A stretch of DNA of 64,000 nt from Rippkaea orientalis PCC 8801. GTDB lineage: Bacteria > Cyanobacteriota > Cyanobacteriia > Cyanobacteriales > Microcystaceae. Within the stretch, counting starts at the first letter, position 1; every line of letters starts with the position of its first letter. The position numbers were made by a program, and so were the translations under genes. The notes beneath the pieces were generated by a model. The model ran no database searches. It was not told the origin of the DNA and was given only the letters and a program-made list of their open reading frames with translations. Shown here one piece after another: positions 10,037 through 18,424 of the stretch. The DNA lies in contig NC_011726.1 of the NCBI RefSeq assembly GCF_000021805.1, positions 4,310,097 through 4,374,096 on the forward strand. Direction: 5' to 3'.

Positions 10037-11371
10037 TTAATAGTTAGACTTGGTTTGCATATTGAGAAACTGGGTAAATTCAGGCTGAAATAATAATTTA
10101 ACCACTCCGGTTGGTCCATTTCTATGTTTAGTGATGATAACTTCTGCAATACCGCGATCAACACTATCAGGATTATAATATTCATCACGGTATAACATCA
10201 TAATTAAATCTGCATCCTGTTCAATTGCACCACTTTCTCGTAAATCTGACATCATTGGACGCTTGTTATTCCTCGCTTCAACACCGCGACTTAATTGAGA
10301 TAAAGCAATTACGGGAACTTGCGCTTCACGGGCTAATCCTTTTAAAGAACGAGTAATTTTAGACAGTTCTTGGTTACGATTATCTCCTCCACTTCCTTCC
10401 ATTAACTGTAAATAATCGATTAAAACTAAGCCTAATTCTCCTTTTTTTTCTGCCTGTAAACGACGGACTTGGGAACGAATTTGCATCACGCTAGTAGTGG
10501 CTGAATCATCAATATAAATCGGCATTTCTGATAAGGTTCCAATGGCCATACTTAATTGTTCGTATTCATTCTGTACAAATCGCCCTGTTCTCAGACGGTT
10601 TCCTTCAATTTTAGACTCGGCAGCTAATAACCTTAAAGAGAGTTGTTCCTTGGACATTTCTAAGCTAAAAATAGCGACAGGTAACTGACTTTTTTGAGCA
10701 ACATTAGCTGCCATTGCTAATCCGAAGGCCGTTTTTCCCATTGATGGCCGACCCGCAATAATAATTAAGTCAGAACGTTGTAACCCTCCTGTCATAGCAT
10801 CCAAGTCATAAAAATCGGTTTGAATGCCAGGTAACGCCGTTTTCTGATGGCGTTTTTCTAGTTCTGAATAGGTCTGAACTAAGGTATCCGCAATGGGAAT
10901 TAATCCCTCTTGGGGACGCTTTTGGGTTAGGCTGAAAATTTTCTTTTCAGACTCATCTAAAACTTGTTCTAATTCCTTGGTAGTTTCAAACCCTAATTCG
11001 GTGATTTCATGACCAGCAGAAATTAATTGACGGCGCAGGTATTTATCCATAACCAACGCCGCATAACGGTCAATATTAACGGCTGCAACAGTGCTATCTA
11101 AGAGTTGATTTAACTTATCAGTTCCTCCTACTTTTTCTAATAATTGATGGTCTTCAAGAATACTTTTTACGGTTAAAAAATCTGTCGGTTTTCCTTGAGC
11201 ATAAAGTTTAAGGGCAGCTTCATAAATATCTTTGTGTGCCTGGACATAAAAAGCGTCTGGGGTGATTAAATCGGCCACTCGTCCCATGGCTTCACGGTCG
11301 AGTAAAATTCCACCTAAAATGGATTCTTCTGCTTCAATATTTTGGGGTGGTAATGTATAATCAGCAACCAT
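10037..11371 (-). CDS. dnaB: Replicative DNA helicase DnaB
   Basis: Hexameric 5'-3' fork helicase of 444 residues. N-terminal DnaB domain (LPPQNIEAEESILGGILLD), linker, then RecA-like motor with Walker A GRPSMGKT (207-214), Walker B LVLIDYLQLM, ELSKITRSLKGLAREAQVPVIALSQLSR and the C-terminal DLRESGAIEQDADLIMMLYRD block. The gene is uninterrupted: it lacks the intein that splits dnaB in some cyanobacteria such as Synechocystis. Confidence 0.96.
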   Translation of the reverse strand: MVADYTLPPQNIEAEESILGGILLDREAMGRVADLITPDAFYVQAHKDIYEAALKLYAQGKPTDFLTVKSILEDHQLLEKVGGTDKLNQLLDSTVAAVNIDRYAALVMDKYLRRQLISAGHEITELGFETTKELEQVLDESEKKIFSLTQKRPQEGLIPIADTLVQTYSELEKRHQKTALPGIQTDFYDLDAMTGGLQRSDLIIIAGRPSMGKTAFGLAMAANVAQKSQLPVAIFSLEMSKEQLSLRLLAAESKIEGNRLRTGRFVQNEYEQLSMAIGTLSEMPIYIDDSATTSVMQIRSQVRRLQAEKKGELGLVLIDYLQLMEGSGGDNRNQELSKITRSLKGLAREAQVPVIALSQLSRGVEARNNKRPMMSDLRESGAIEQDADLIMMLYRDEYYNPDSVDRGIAEVIITKHRNGPTGVVKLLFQPEFTQFLNMQTKSNY

Positions 11372-11441
11372 ATTATTGATTAATTTTTAACTCCTTTCTC
11401 AAGTCATCGAGACTTTGAGGTTTAATTTTATCGCTTGTTGA

Positions 11442-11660
11442 TTATTCAAGCGCAGCAAATAAACGACTAGCATTGGCAGGAGAACGTAATAAATAAACAG
11501 TTTCAACTAAATTAACTAAATTAGATTCTGCAATTAAAGCAACGTTTTCTCGTTCTTGGCGGTTAATCAGAAATACTTGATGATTTTTTGCTAGTTTATA
11601 TAAAAGTTCAAAGAAACTATTTTTTGCTTCTGTTGGAGATGTTATTTCATAAGAGAACAT
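11442..11660 (-). CDS. Phd/YefM-like antitoxin, orphan
   Basis: 72 residues. The N-terminus ITSPTEAKNSFFELLYKLAKNHQVFLINRQERENVALIAESNL follows the pattern of Phd/YefM DNA-binding antitoxins, which begin with an A(K/R)xxFxxLL helix and a strand reading VxxxxREnVaLI. The C-terminal tail (ETVYLLRSPANASRL) also follows YefM. No RelE/YoeB-type toxin lies on either side: dnaB is downstream and 270 bases without a gene lie upstream. It may be a remnant of a lost pair or a solitary regulator. Confidence 0.6.
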   Translation of the reverse strand: MFSYEITSPTEAKNSFFELLYKLAKNHQVFLINRQERENVALIAESNLVNLVETVYLLRSPANASRLFAALE

Positions 11661-11929
11661 AAGAAAGTTTGGGTTTAAATACCTTACGAATGTTGACTGT
11701 TACATATCTTGGATTGTATCATAAATTCAGATGTATTACCCTGAATAATATTAAATTTTATTTAAGCTATGACTTTGTTATTTTAAAGGATCGCGTTTTT
11801 TGCTTATTCTACTTAATATTCAGATTTTGTACAAAATTTTAGTATGTTTATAGTAACAGATGGATTAAATAAACCCTTCATGAATCAGGGTGTATTAAGT
11901 TTAGTAAAACTTCAACAAGGAGAACATTA

Positions 11930-12139
11930 ATGAAATTACCTTATAGTATTGTGATTCAATGGTCTAATGAAGATCAAAAGTATATTGTTAGTTTACCCGA
12001 ATTTGGTCCCTATGCTCATACCCATGGAGAAACTTATGAAGAATCGATCAAAAATGCCCAAGAAGTCTTAGAACTGTTAATTGAAGACTATCAAGCAAGA
12101 GGAAAACCCCTTCCTATTCCCTTAATTAGCAGTGCTTAA
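11930..12139 (+). CDS. HicB-like antitoxin/RNase H-fold protein, orphan
   Basis: 69 residues: YSIVIQWSNEDQKYIVSLPEFGPYAHTHGETYEESIKNAQEVLELLIEDYQARGKPLP. This is the HicB-type degenerate RNase H fold (strand, D/E-rich turn, VSLPEF, THGETYEEA helix). There is no C-terminal ribbon-helix-helix or HTH domain and no hicA reading frame beside it. AAGGAGAA lies eight bases ahead of the ATG, a good ribosome-binding site, so it is probably expressed. Confidence 0.75.
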   Translation: MKLPYSIVIQWSNEDQKYIVSLPEFGPYAHTHGETYEESIKNAQEVLELLIEDYQARGKPLPIPLISSA

Positions 12140-12224
12140 AATAACTGGTTAACTTGATTGATAAACATTTAATTGAGTTTGCTAGGAAAATACACAGTTT
12201 GAAGAATTTCTTAAGGATTAGCTA

Positions 12225-13568
12225 CTACAAAGTAAATTGAAAATCATTAACTAACATTCCAGGGACTAAACTGCCTCCTATTTCGCGTCTTTCATAGGTA
12301 TTGGTTTCAGGAATAAATTCTTGAAAGTCCGTTAATGCTTCAAGATTTTCTCCCCAAAAACGATAGAGACTGTCATCAAATCTGAGGTCTTTAATAGGAG
12401 CCACAATTTCGCCATTTTCTACCCAAAAACAGGCATAACGGGTCATTCCCGTAATTCTTCCCCCCGTGCGATCGCTCCAGTTTAAATAGTGTAAATTAGA
12501 TAGATATAACCCCGTGCCTAATGTGTTGAAAATATCCTCACTGGATAAGGTTCCTTTACCCAATTCAGGGGATCTCAAAGATTCAGAAGAATTGGCTCCA
12601 TTAGCGGTAATTTTATATTCAGTAGCTGTCCGAGAATTAACCAAAGTATTGATTAGGTTTCCTTCAGTAATTAAAGGCAAAATATCAGGAGAAATTTCAC
12701 CCAATTCGTTGAATTTAGGCACGCTTCCCAGACTAAAATTCTCCTGTAAATTAAGCTTAGGAGATAGGGTCTTACCTTCTTTTAACTTCATCAAAGCACT
12801 TCCTCCCTGCCGCAGAGACGCTTCACTAATTGCACCCCAAGATAGCATCCCTAAGAGATCAGCCGTGGCCGCAGGTGCAAAATAGGTACGATAGCCCCCA
12901 GGTTGTATTTGTTTTGGAGATTTATTGAGGGCTAAAAGTTGATTTTGAGACGATTTTATTTGAGTTTGATATTGCTGTTCATCCCAGTTTCTTCCCGATA
13001 AAATCCCTTTGACTGCTTTTTCTGAAGGGGCAATTAAAGAATAGTCTAAACAAAAAGAATCCGTAGCAAACCAATGATTTTGTCCCTCTGAATTAGCGTT
13101 ACCTCGGATGACTTGTCCTGCGGTATAAATTCCTGTCATATCCAAGTTTTGTACTTCAGGGAGAAGGGTTTTAACCGCTATTTCTGGAACTAATAAATCC
13201 CCTCGATAAACTTCTCTTGTAGTTCCCTTATTTTCAGGTAATACAAGATGGGGATCTTCAGGAACTTGGAGAATGTCTTGACGTAAATAATTAAGACTTT
13301 CTAGACCATTTTGTTGATCTGTCGTCAGATCTCCCGTGAAGGGAAACATCATAAAAACAGTGCGTTGATTAGCAATAAAACTCAATTTAATATTACCATC
13401 AGTAACCAATCCTGTTTGACGAACTTTTGCATTATTAAAGCGGATAAATTGGGTTTGTTCACTACTTAATTCTAGAGAAAGATGCTCCGCATTATTTAAT
13501 TGATCAATCAGAAATTCAGACAATTGATTAAACGTTACTTCTAACTGTTCTAAGCGATCTAAATTCAT
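12225..13568 (-). CDS. tldE: TldE/PmbA subunit of the TldD/TldE metallopeptidase
   Basis: 447 residues. PmbA-family signals: N-terminal FIRFNNAKVRQTGLVTDGNIKLSFI and C-terminal GGRITGMTRYACFWVENGEIVAPIKDLRFDDSLY. This subunit lacks the HExxxH zinc motif and works only with TldD to clear unfolded or modified peptides; in other bacteria the pair processes microcin precursors and CcdA. It starts four bases before the TldD stop codon (overlap 13565-13568), so the two are translationally coupled. Confidence 0.85.
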   Translation of the reverse strand: MNLDRLEQLEVTFNQLSEFLIDQLNNAEHLSLELSSEQTQFIRFNNAKVRQTGLVTDGNIKLSFIANQRTVFMMFPFTGDLTTDQQNGLESLNYLRQDILQVPEDPHLVLPENKGTTREVYRGDLLVPEIAVKTLLPEVQNLDMTGIYTAGQVIRGNANSEGQNHWFATDSFCLDYSLIAPSEKAVKGILSGRNWDEQQYQTQIKSSQNQLLALNKSPKQIQPGGYRTYFAPAATADLLGMLSWGAISEASLRQGGSALMKLKEGKTLSPKLNLQENFSLGSVPKFNELGEISPDILPLITEGNLINTLVNSRTATEYKITANGANSSESLRSPELGKGTLSSEDIFNTLGTGLYLSNLHYLNWSDRTGGRITGMTRYACFWVENGEIVAPIKDLRFDDSLYRFWGENLEALTDFQEFIPETNTYERREIGGSLVPGMLVNDFQFTL

Positions 13569-15004
13569 GCCATACCTCCAAAAACTTCAACATTATCAAA
13601 CACACAAACCGGGGAAGAATGACCGACTCGAATCGCTTGGTTAGGTTCTCCTTTACCACAAAAAGGAGTTCCATACATCTCAACGGTTGATTCATTTCCG
13701 ACTTGGGATAATCCTCGCCAAAACTGATTAGTTATTCCCCGATAATTTGGATTTTTTACGGTCTTGGTTAATTGTCCATTTTCAATGAGTTTAGCATACT
13801 CACAACCAAACTGAAATTTATTCCGATAATCATCAATAGACCAAGAACGATTACTTTCCATATAAACCCCGTATTCAATCTCAGAAATCATCTCATTAAA
13901 GTGAGAAGTTCCGGGTTCAAGATTAATATTCGCCATGCGATCAATGGGGGCACGGTTCCAAGAACAAGCCCGAAAATTGGCTACTCCTGGAATTTTTGCT
14001 CTCGTTTGACTTTCTAAACTTCCTAATCCTCTTAAGAGGATTCCGTCTTTGATCAAATATTCCCGCGTAGCCTGTAAACCCCCATCATCAAAGCCATAAC
14101 TAGCGAATTGCCCTGATACTGAAGGATCAAAGGTAACGTTCATCAAAGGTGATCCGTAGACCAAATTTCCGAAGTCTGAGAGTTTAACAAAACTTGAGCC
14201 AGCATAGTTCCTTTCATCCCCTAAAATGCGATCAATTTCTAGCGGATGTCCAATACTTTCATGAATTTGCAACATCATTTGATCGGGGGCTAATACCAAT
14301 TGGGTTGTGGCAGTAGGACAGTCGGGTGCTGACAATAATTCAACAGCTTGTTCTCCGATTATTTTAGCGCGATTAATGCTAGTTTCAAGGTCTAATAGTT
14401 CTGTTCCTCCTTGATAACAACGACTGCCTAATCCGCTATCAGTTCGGGTTTGAATAATGCTTGCATCTTGGGCAGTTGCTGCATAATTACTAACAATAAA
14501 CAGGAATTTCTGATAAATATCTGAGCCGTTACTACTAATCAATTGAACTTCTGTTTCTGTGATTTGTGCTAAGGCACTGGTTTTGACAATTTTGTCAGAT
14601 ACTTTTAGGGTTTCACAGACTTTAAACAGCAGATCATTAATATCTTGAGGACTTAATAACTCTAGGGGTTTTAGGTAAGGAGAATAATAGTGTCCAACTG
14701 CTTTAGGTCTTTGGTCAATACTAAAGGAATGAACCGCCCAATTGGCAGCATTTATTGCTTGTTTATAAGCCACTTCCGCAGCTTTTTGGATACTTTCTAT
14801 GGTAAGATAATTAGTGGCACTATAGCCAAATTGTCCTTGTGCTAAGACCTCTACCATAATGCCTTGAGTTTGACTTCTGCCATTGCTTTGCGGTTTGCCA
14901 TCCCTCATCGAACGGGTAGTGGTGGTTTCTGTTACTTGGCGTAATCCGATCCAATCTGCGTTTAAATTGATACTGTTCAGGATAGTTTGGAGATTAATTT
15001 GCAT
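13565..15004 (-). CDS. tldD: TldD zinc metallopeptidase subunit
   Basis: 479 residues. The zinc-binding HExxxH motif is HESIGH at residues 248-253, within LQIHESIGHPLEIDRILG, followed by the conserved ERNYAGSSFV and the C-terminal PFCGKGEPNQAIRVGHSSPVCVFDN. It is the catalytic half of the TldD/TldE complex, an intracellular protease acting on unfolded peptides entering a narrow chamber. First gene of a two-gene operon with tldE. Confidence 0.92.
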   Translation of the reverse strand: MQINLQTILNSINLNADWIGLRQVTETTTTRSMRDGKPQSNGRSQTQGIMVEVLAQGQFGYSATNYLTIESIQKAAEVAYKQAINAANWAVHSFSIDQRPKAVGHYYSPYLKPLELLSPQDINDLLFKVCETLKVSDKIVKTSALAQITETEVQLISSNGSDIYQKFLFIVSNYAATAQDASIIQTRTDSGLGSRCYQGGTELLDLETSINRAKIIGEQAVELLSAPDCPTATTQLVLAPDQMMLQIHESIGHPLEIDRILGDERNYAGSSFVKLSDFGNLVYGSPLMNVTFDPSVSGQFASYGFDDGGLQATREYLIKDGILLRGLGSLESQTRAKIPGVANFRACSWNRAPIDRMANINLEPGTSHFNEMISEIEYGVYMESNRSWSIDDYRNKFQFGCEYAKLIENGQLTKTVKNPNYRGITNQFWRGLSQVGNESTVEMYGTPFCGKGEPNQAIRVGHSSPVCVFDNVEVFGGMA

Positions 15005-15066
15005 TGGTTAGCCCGCTTTGTGATTCTCTTGTAGACGTAAGATTATTATTAAATTATACTGCTGAT

Positions 15067-15825
15067 TTAATCTTCTTCTAAATCCAACTCCTGATCTGGG
15101 ATATCAGCTAACATTTTGTCAATTAAATCTTGCATAACAAAATTCTCATTACCTTGAAAGCGTTCCCAAGTTTCAATATGTTTCATCATCAGGGACATAT
15201 TGAGGACTAGAAGACCACCGTTATGAACATTAATGGGAATTTCCTCAATTTCTGGTAAAGGTTTTCTGGCTTTTTGTTTCATATAATCCGAAATTGCCGA
15301 ACTTTTTTCATCTTCATTATCGTATTGATTTTGAATTTCGATGATGTCTTGTTCAAGCAATTCTGGGCGATTAATATAAACATTATCTCTCTCAAAAAAT
15401 TCATCAAAAGAATTTGGGGGTGAGGGAGGATTATCTTGAGAAGTCATAAATAATTTATTGACAATACGCAGTCTAGTTGGTTCAGCTGCCCGCCAATTAA
15501 TTCTTGGGCTAAAAAAATTAAGGGCTGCACTTACTCGTTCAAAAGAGCGCAATTCTAAAAGCATTTCTTGATCGCTACGAAAAACAAAATAACCTAAAAC
15601 AATTGGATCATTTTTAGGCAATTTATTATAGGAAATTTCAAACCTTAGTTTTTTAGCTTCTGCTATATATAGCCATACCCAGCGATCGCGCATAGGTTCA
15701 TAATCCATACATTTGAGTTTTTTAAAGACTCCTAAAACCGTCTTTTTGTTAGACACTTGATAATAAACCCTAGCGGGTTGATAGGGTTCTCCCGTCCTGT
15801 TAACGATCAGTGCTTCTTCTGACAT
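15067..15825 (-). CDS. Conserved hypothetical protein
   Basis: 252 residues, rich in charged residues, with no signal peptide or membrane helix. The first 140 residues look like a compact beta-rich domain (ARVYYQVSNKKTVLGVFKKL, RWVWLYIAEAKKLRF); a Pro/Asp/Glu-rich linker follows, and the C-terminus (GGLLVLNMSLMMKHIETWERFQGNENFVMQDL) looks helical. The acidic tail ends ELDLEED. I do not recognise a family with assigned function. It sits 28 bases downstream of the pentapeptide-repeat gene on the same strand, so the two may be cotranscribed. Confidence 0.65.
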   Translation of the reverse strand: MSEEALIVNRTGEPYQPARVYYQVSNKKTVLGVFKKLKCMDYEPMRDRWVWLYIAEAKKLRFEISYNKLPKNDPIVLGYFVFRSDQEMLLELRSFERVSAALNFFSPRINWRAAEPTRLRIVNKLFMTSQDNPPSPPNSFDEFFERDNVYINRPELLEQDIIEIQNQYDNEDEKSSAISDYMKQKARKPLPEIEEIPINVHNGGLLVLNMSLMMKHIETWERFQGNENFVMQDLIDKMLADIPDQELDLEED

Positions 15826-15853
15826 TTTAATAAATTATCCTCCTAATGTTTAT

Positions 15854-17224
15854 TCAATCTTCAAGCTGTGCTTGAGCGTAATTTCTCACTTTATACAACA
15901 GTTCAAAGTCCCCAGGTTCAAATTTTCCCTCTGGATCATAGGGACAACGTTCTCGACTACCGTATTCATTCGGTTTTTCCCTTAAAAAAACGTATTCACA
16001 ATCAACTTGCCCTAATTTTGTAAAAACATCAATTTTCCACCCTTCGATACAAACACCATGAAAAGTTGCTCCGCTAAAATCGGTTCCTGATGCTAAAATT
16101 TTAGTAAGATTAGCTCCCTCTAAATTAGCGTGTCGTAAAGTTGCATCGGTGAGATCCGCTTGCTTGAGATTAGCCCCGTGTAAGTTAGCATAATCGAGAT
16201 TAGCTCCTCGTAAATTGGCTTTGTAATAGTATTGTTTGTAGCCCGTTGTCGGATCAATCAGTAAGTCTCTAATTTCCGGTTGAGCGAGGATAGTATTATC
16301 GACTCTAGCGCGGTTGAGTTGTTGAGCTTGATAAAAGCGAGTACGAGTTAAATCAGCGTCTCTTAAATCGGTTCCTTTGAGCAAAGCTCCCGTTAAGTCC
16401 GCATTAGTTAAATTCGCTCGATAAAAACTGGTTCCTCCGATCGCTGAAAAAGCAAAAGCCAGATGACGCAGCCAACTATCTCGATTATCCCCTTTCATCG
16501 CGCGTAAACCCAGATAAATGCTCAGTAAGCTCAAAATTATAACAGCAGTCACGGCTCCTGCAATGGAAAAGAGTTTATCGTTAGCTTCAGCTAAAGCTAA
16601 GGCAAAAATGATCGCTAGGGGGAAAGCACCAACCCCAATGACAGCACCCACAGTTGCTCCAGCAAAAGCTCCAGCGAGGGCTCCTGTAAGAGCTCCTGCT
16701 AGAGCAACAGCAACATGACCAATAAAAATCACTCCAATGTATAAGATAGTAGTCACGGAGATAGAAACCTCTTGTGTGATTACCAGAGCCACCACTAAAG
16801 TCCCCATAAAGGAGAGAGTCGCCGCTGCTACTCCCCCAGTTAATCCCTGATAGTAACTGAAGATACAAAAAATCATCAAAATAATTAAGGCAGTCCAACC
16901 GACGATTTGATTGATCAGATGAGAACTATCAAAGATTAATAGGACTAAACCGCCGGATAATCCTGAAAAAATCCCTGATAGTCCAGCCAATAAAAAAGAA
17001 ATCAATCCTAAAAGAATTTCTCTTGGTTTAGTCAGTCCTCCTTTAGCCTGACAAAATTTGGCTCCTGTTAGGTTAGCCTGGGTAAAATTAGTCCCTCGAA
17101 TATCGGCTTGACTGAAGTCTGTATGGGCGAGGTTTTTTCCTCTAAACGATTGACCTCTGAGGTCTTCTCCTCGGAAGTCCCTTCTGCCTTGTTCATACTG
17201 TTGCAGTAGTTGTGATGCTTTCAT
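15854..17224 (-). CDS. Pentapeptide-repeat protein interrupted by a membrane domain
   Basis: 456 residues. Residues about 18-62 and 262-300 plus 330-400 are pentapeptide repeats of the A(D/N)Lxx type (LRGQSFRGKNLAHTDFSQAD; ANLRGANLDYANLHGANLKQ), which fold as a right-handed quadrilateral beta-helix. Between them, residues about 75-250, are around six to seven hydrophobic segments rich in Gly and Ala (VALAGALTGALAGAFAGATV). The C-terminus is soluble. Role unknown; the layout suggests a membrane-anchored beta-helix. Confidence 0.8.
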   Translation of the reverse strand: MKASQLLQQYEQGRRDFRGEDLRGQSFRGKNLAHTDFSQADIRGTNFTQANLTGAKFCQAKGGLTKPREILLGLISFLLAGLSGIFSGLSGGLVLLIFDSSHLINQIVGWTALIILMIFCIFSYYQGLTGGVAAATLSFMGTLVVALVITQEVSISVTTILYIGVIFIGHVAVALAGALTGALAGAFAGATVGAVIGVGAFPLAIIFALALAEANDKLFSIAGAVTAVIILSLLSIYLGLRAMKGDNRDSWLRHLAFAFSAIGGTSFYRANLTNADLTGALLKGTDLRDADLTRTRFYQAQQLNRARVDNTILAQPEIRDLLIDPTTGYKQYYYKANLRGANLDYANLHGANLKQADLTDATLRHANLEGANLTKILASGTDFSGATFHGVCIEGWKIDVFTKLGQVDCEYVFLREKPNEYGSRERCPYDPEGKFEPGDFELLYKVRNYAQAQLED

Positions 17225-17497
17225 TAATTATTAATTACCAATTTCCCCTTGTAACTATTAATTTACCGTAATCTTTAAGGATAAATTTTGTATTTTTTAT
17301 TATACTAAATATGAAAAAATCATAAATTTATATAAAAAGTTAAAAAAATGCTACAACAACTTCTGACTTGGTGACTTCGTTAACGCTTCTACCACAAATC
17401 AAGGACTCAAGGAATGCTCTATACAAATGCTCCTATTTCCCTGATAATAAGCTTCAGAGCAAATCAAGCCAGATGTCATTAAGCTAGACTTTAACCG

Positions 17498-18301
17498 ATG
17501 AAAAAACTAATCGAGGGGCTACAGCAGTTTCAAACAGGCTATTTTAGCAGCCATAAAGCCCTATTTGAAGAACTCAGTCACGGTCAACACCCCAGGATTC
17601 TGTTTATTACTTGTTCTGACTCTCGCATTGACCCCAATTTAATCACCCAAGCTCAGGTGGGAGAACTGTTTGTCATTCGCAATGCGGGTAATATTATTCC
17701 TCCCTATAGAGCCGCTAATGGTGGAGAAGGAGCGGCCATTGAATACGCCATTTCTGCACTAAACATTGAAGAAATCATTGTTTGTGGACATTCCCATTGT
17801 GGAGCAATGAAAGGACTACTCAAACTGGATAGTTTGTCTGAAAAAATGCCTTTAGTGCATGATTGGCTCAAACACGCAGAAGCAACCCGACGGGTAATTA
17901 AAGACAATTATGGCCATTTTCAAGGGGAAGAACTCCTCGAAATTACCGTCGCGGAAAATGTTTTAACCCAACTGGAAAATTTACAAACCTATCCAGTCGT
18001 TCGTTCTCGACTGCATCAAGGCAATTTAACCTTACATGGTTGGATTTATCGCATTGAAACCGGAGAAGTTCTTGCCTATGATGGCTTATCCCATGATTTT
18101 GTTGCTCCCCAAAGTCGCTTAAGTGTTCCTGAACCTGAATACAATTTACATCCAAGTTGTCCGGTTAGCACTCAAACTCCTTTCACCATTCCTCAATCTA
18201 ATGGAAAAGGCTCAGACAATGCCAACAATGGCTCTTCTTTACCAGGATACGAGCATCTTTCCGTAGAGCAGTCCCGACGTATCTATCAAGGTTCTCGATA
18301 G
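17498..18301 (+). CDS. Beta-class carbonic anhydrase
   Basis: 267 residues. Zinc ligands C39, H98 and C101 lie in CSDSRIDP and CGHSHCGAMKG; the catalytic Asp41/Arg43 dyad is present. It interconverts CO2 and bicarbonate. The C-terminal extension past residue 205 (proline-rich, then YEHLSVEQSRRIYQGSR) is a feature of the carboxysomal CcaA/IcfA type, so it probably acts in the carboxysome, but I cannot exclude a cytosolic paralogue. About 270 bases upstream hold no gene. A hairpin follows the stop codon. Confidence 0.9.
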   Translation: MKKLIEGLQQFQTGYFSSHKALFEELSHGQHPRILFITCSDSRIDPNLITQAQVGELFVIRNAGNIIPPYRAANGGEGAAIEYAISALNIEEIIVCGHSHCGAMKGLLKLDSLSEKMPLVHDWLKHAEATRRVIKDNYGHFQGEELLEITVAENVLTQLENLQTYPVVRSRLHQGNLTLHGWIYRIETGEVLAYDGLSHDFVAPQSRLSVPEPEYNLHPSCPVSTQTPFTIPQSNGKGSDNANNGSSLPGYEHLSVEQSRRIYQGSR

Positions 18302-18302
18302 G

Positions 18303-18334
18303 GAAGCATGGGGAAATCATTTTCTCCCTGCTTC
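18303..18334 (+). terminator. Hairpin after carbonic anhydrase
   Basis: GAAGCA-t-GGGGA pairs with TCTCC-c-TGCTTC across a short loop directly after the stop codon. The following T run is weak, so it may be a terminator or a 3' stabilising hairpin. It also separates this gene from the CRISPR array. Confidence 0.6.
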
Positions 18335-18424
18335 TTGTAGGGAGATTCATTAGGAATTTTCGTGTTCCCGTCTTTGTTGACAAGAAACAAAGATCATTTT
18401 TAATTGTCGGGGGTTGCTTATTCT

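Noticed and set aside
10037-11371. Intein in dnaB
   Set aside because: The helicase is a continuous 444-residue chain with motifs at normal spacing; no intein is present.
16518-16898. Frames on both strands inside the pentapeptide-repeat gene rich in Ala/Thr/Val or Ser/Gly
   Set aside because: They mirror the Gly/Ala-rich membrane segment of the real gene in other frames.
18302-18424. Leader sequence on the left side of the large array
   Set aside because: It holds the carbonic anhydrase terminator-like hairpin, and the repeat handle favours transcription from the right; left leader not supported, though not disproved.
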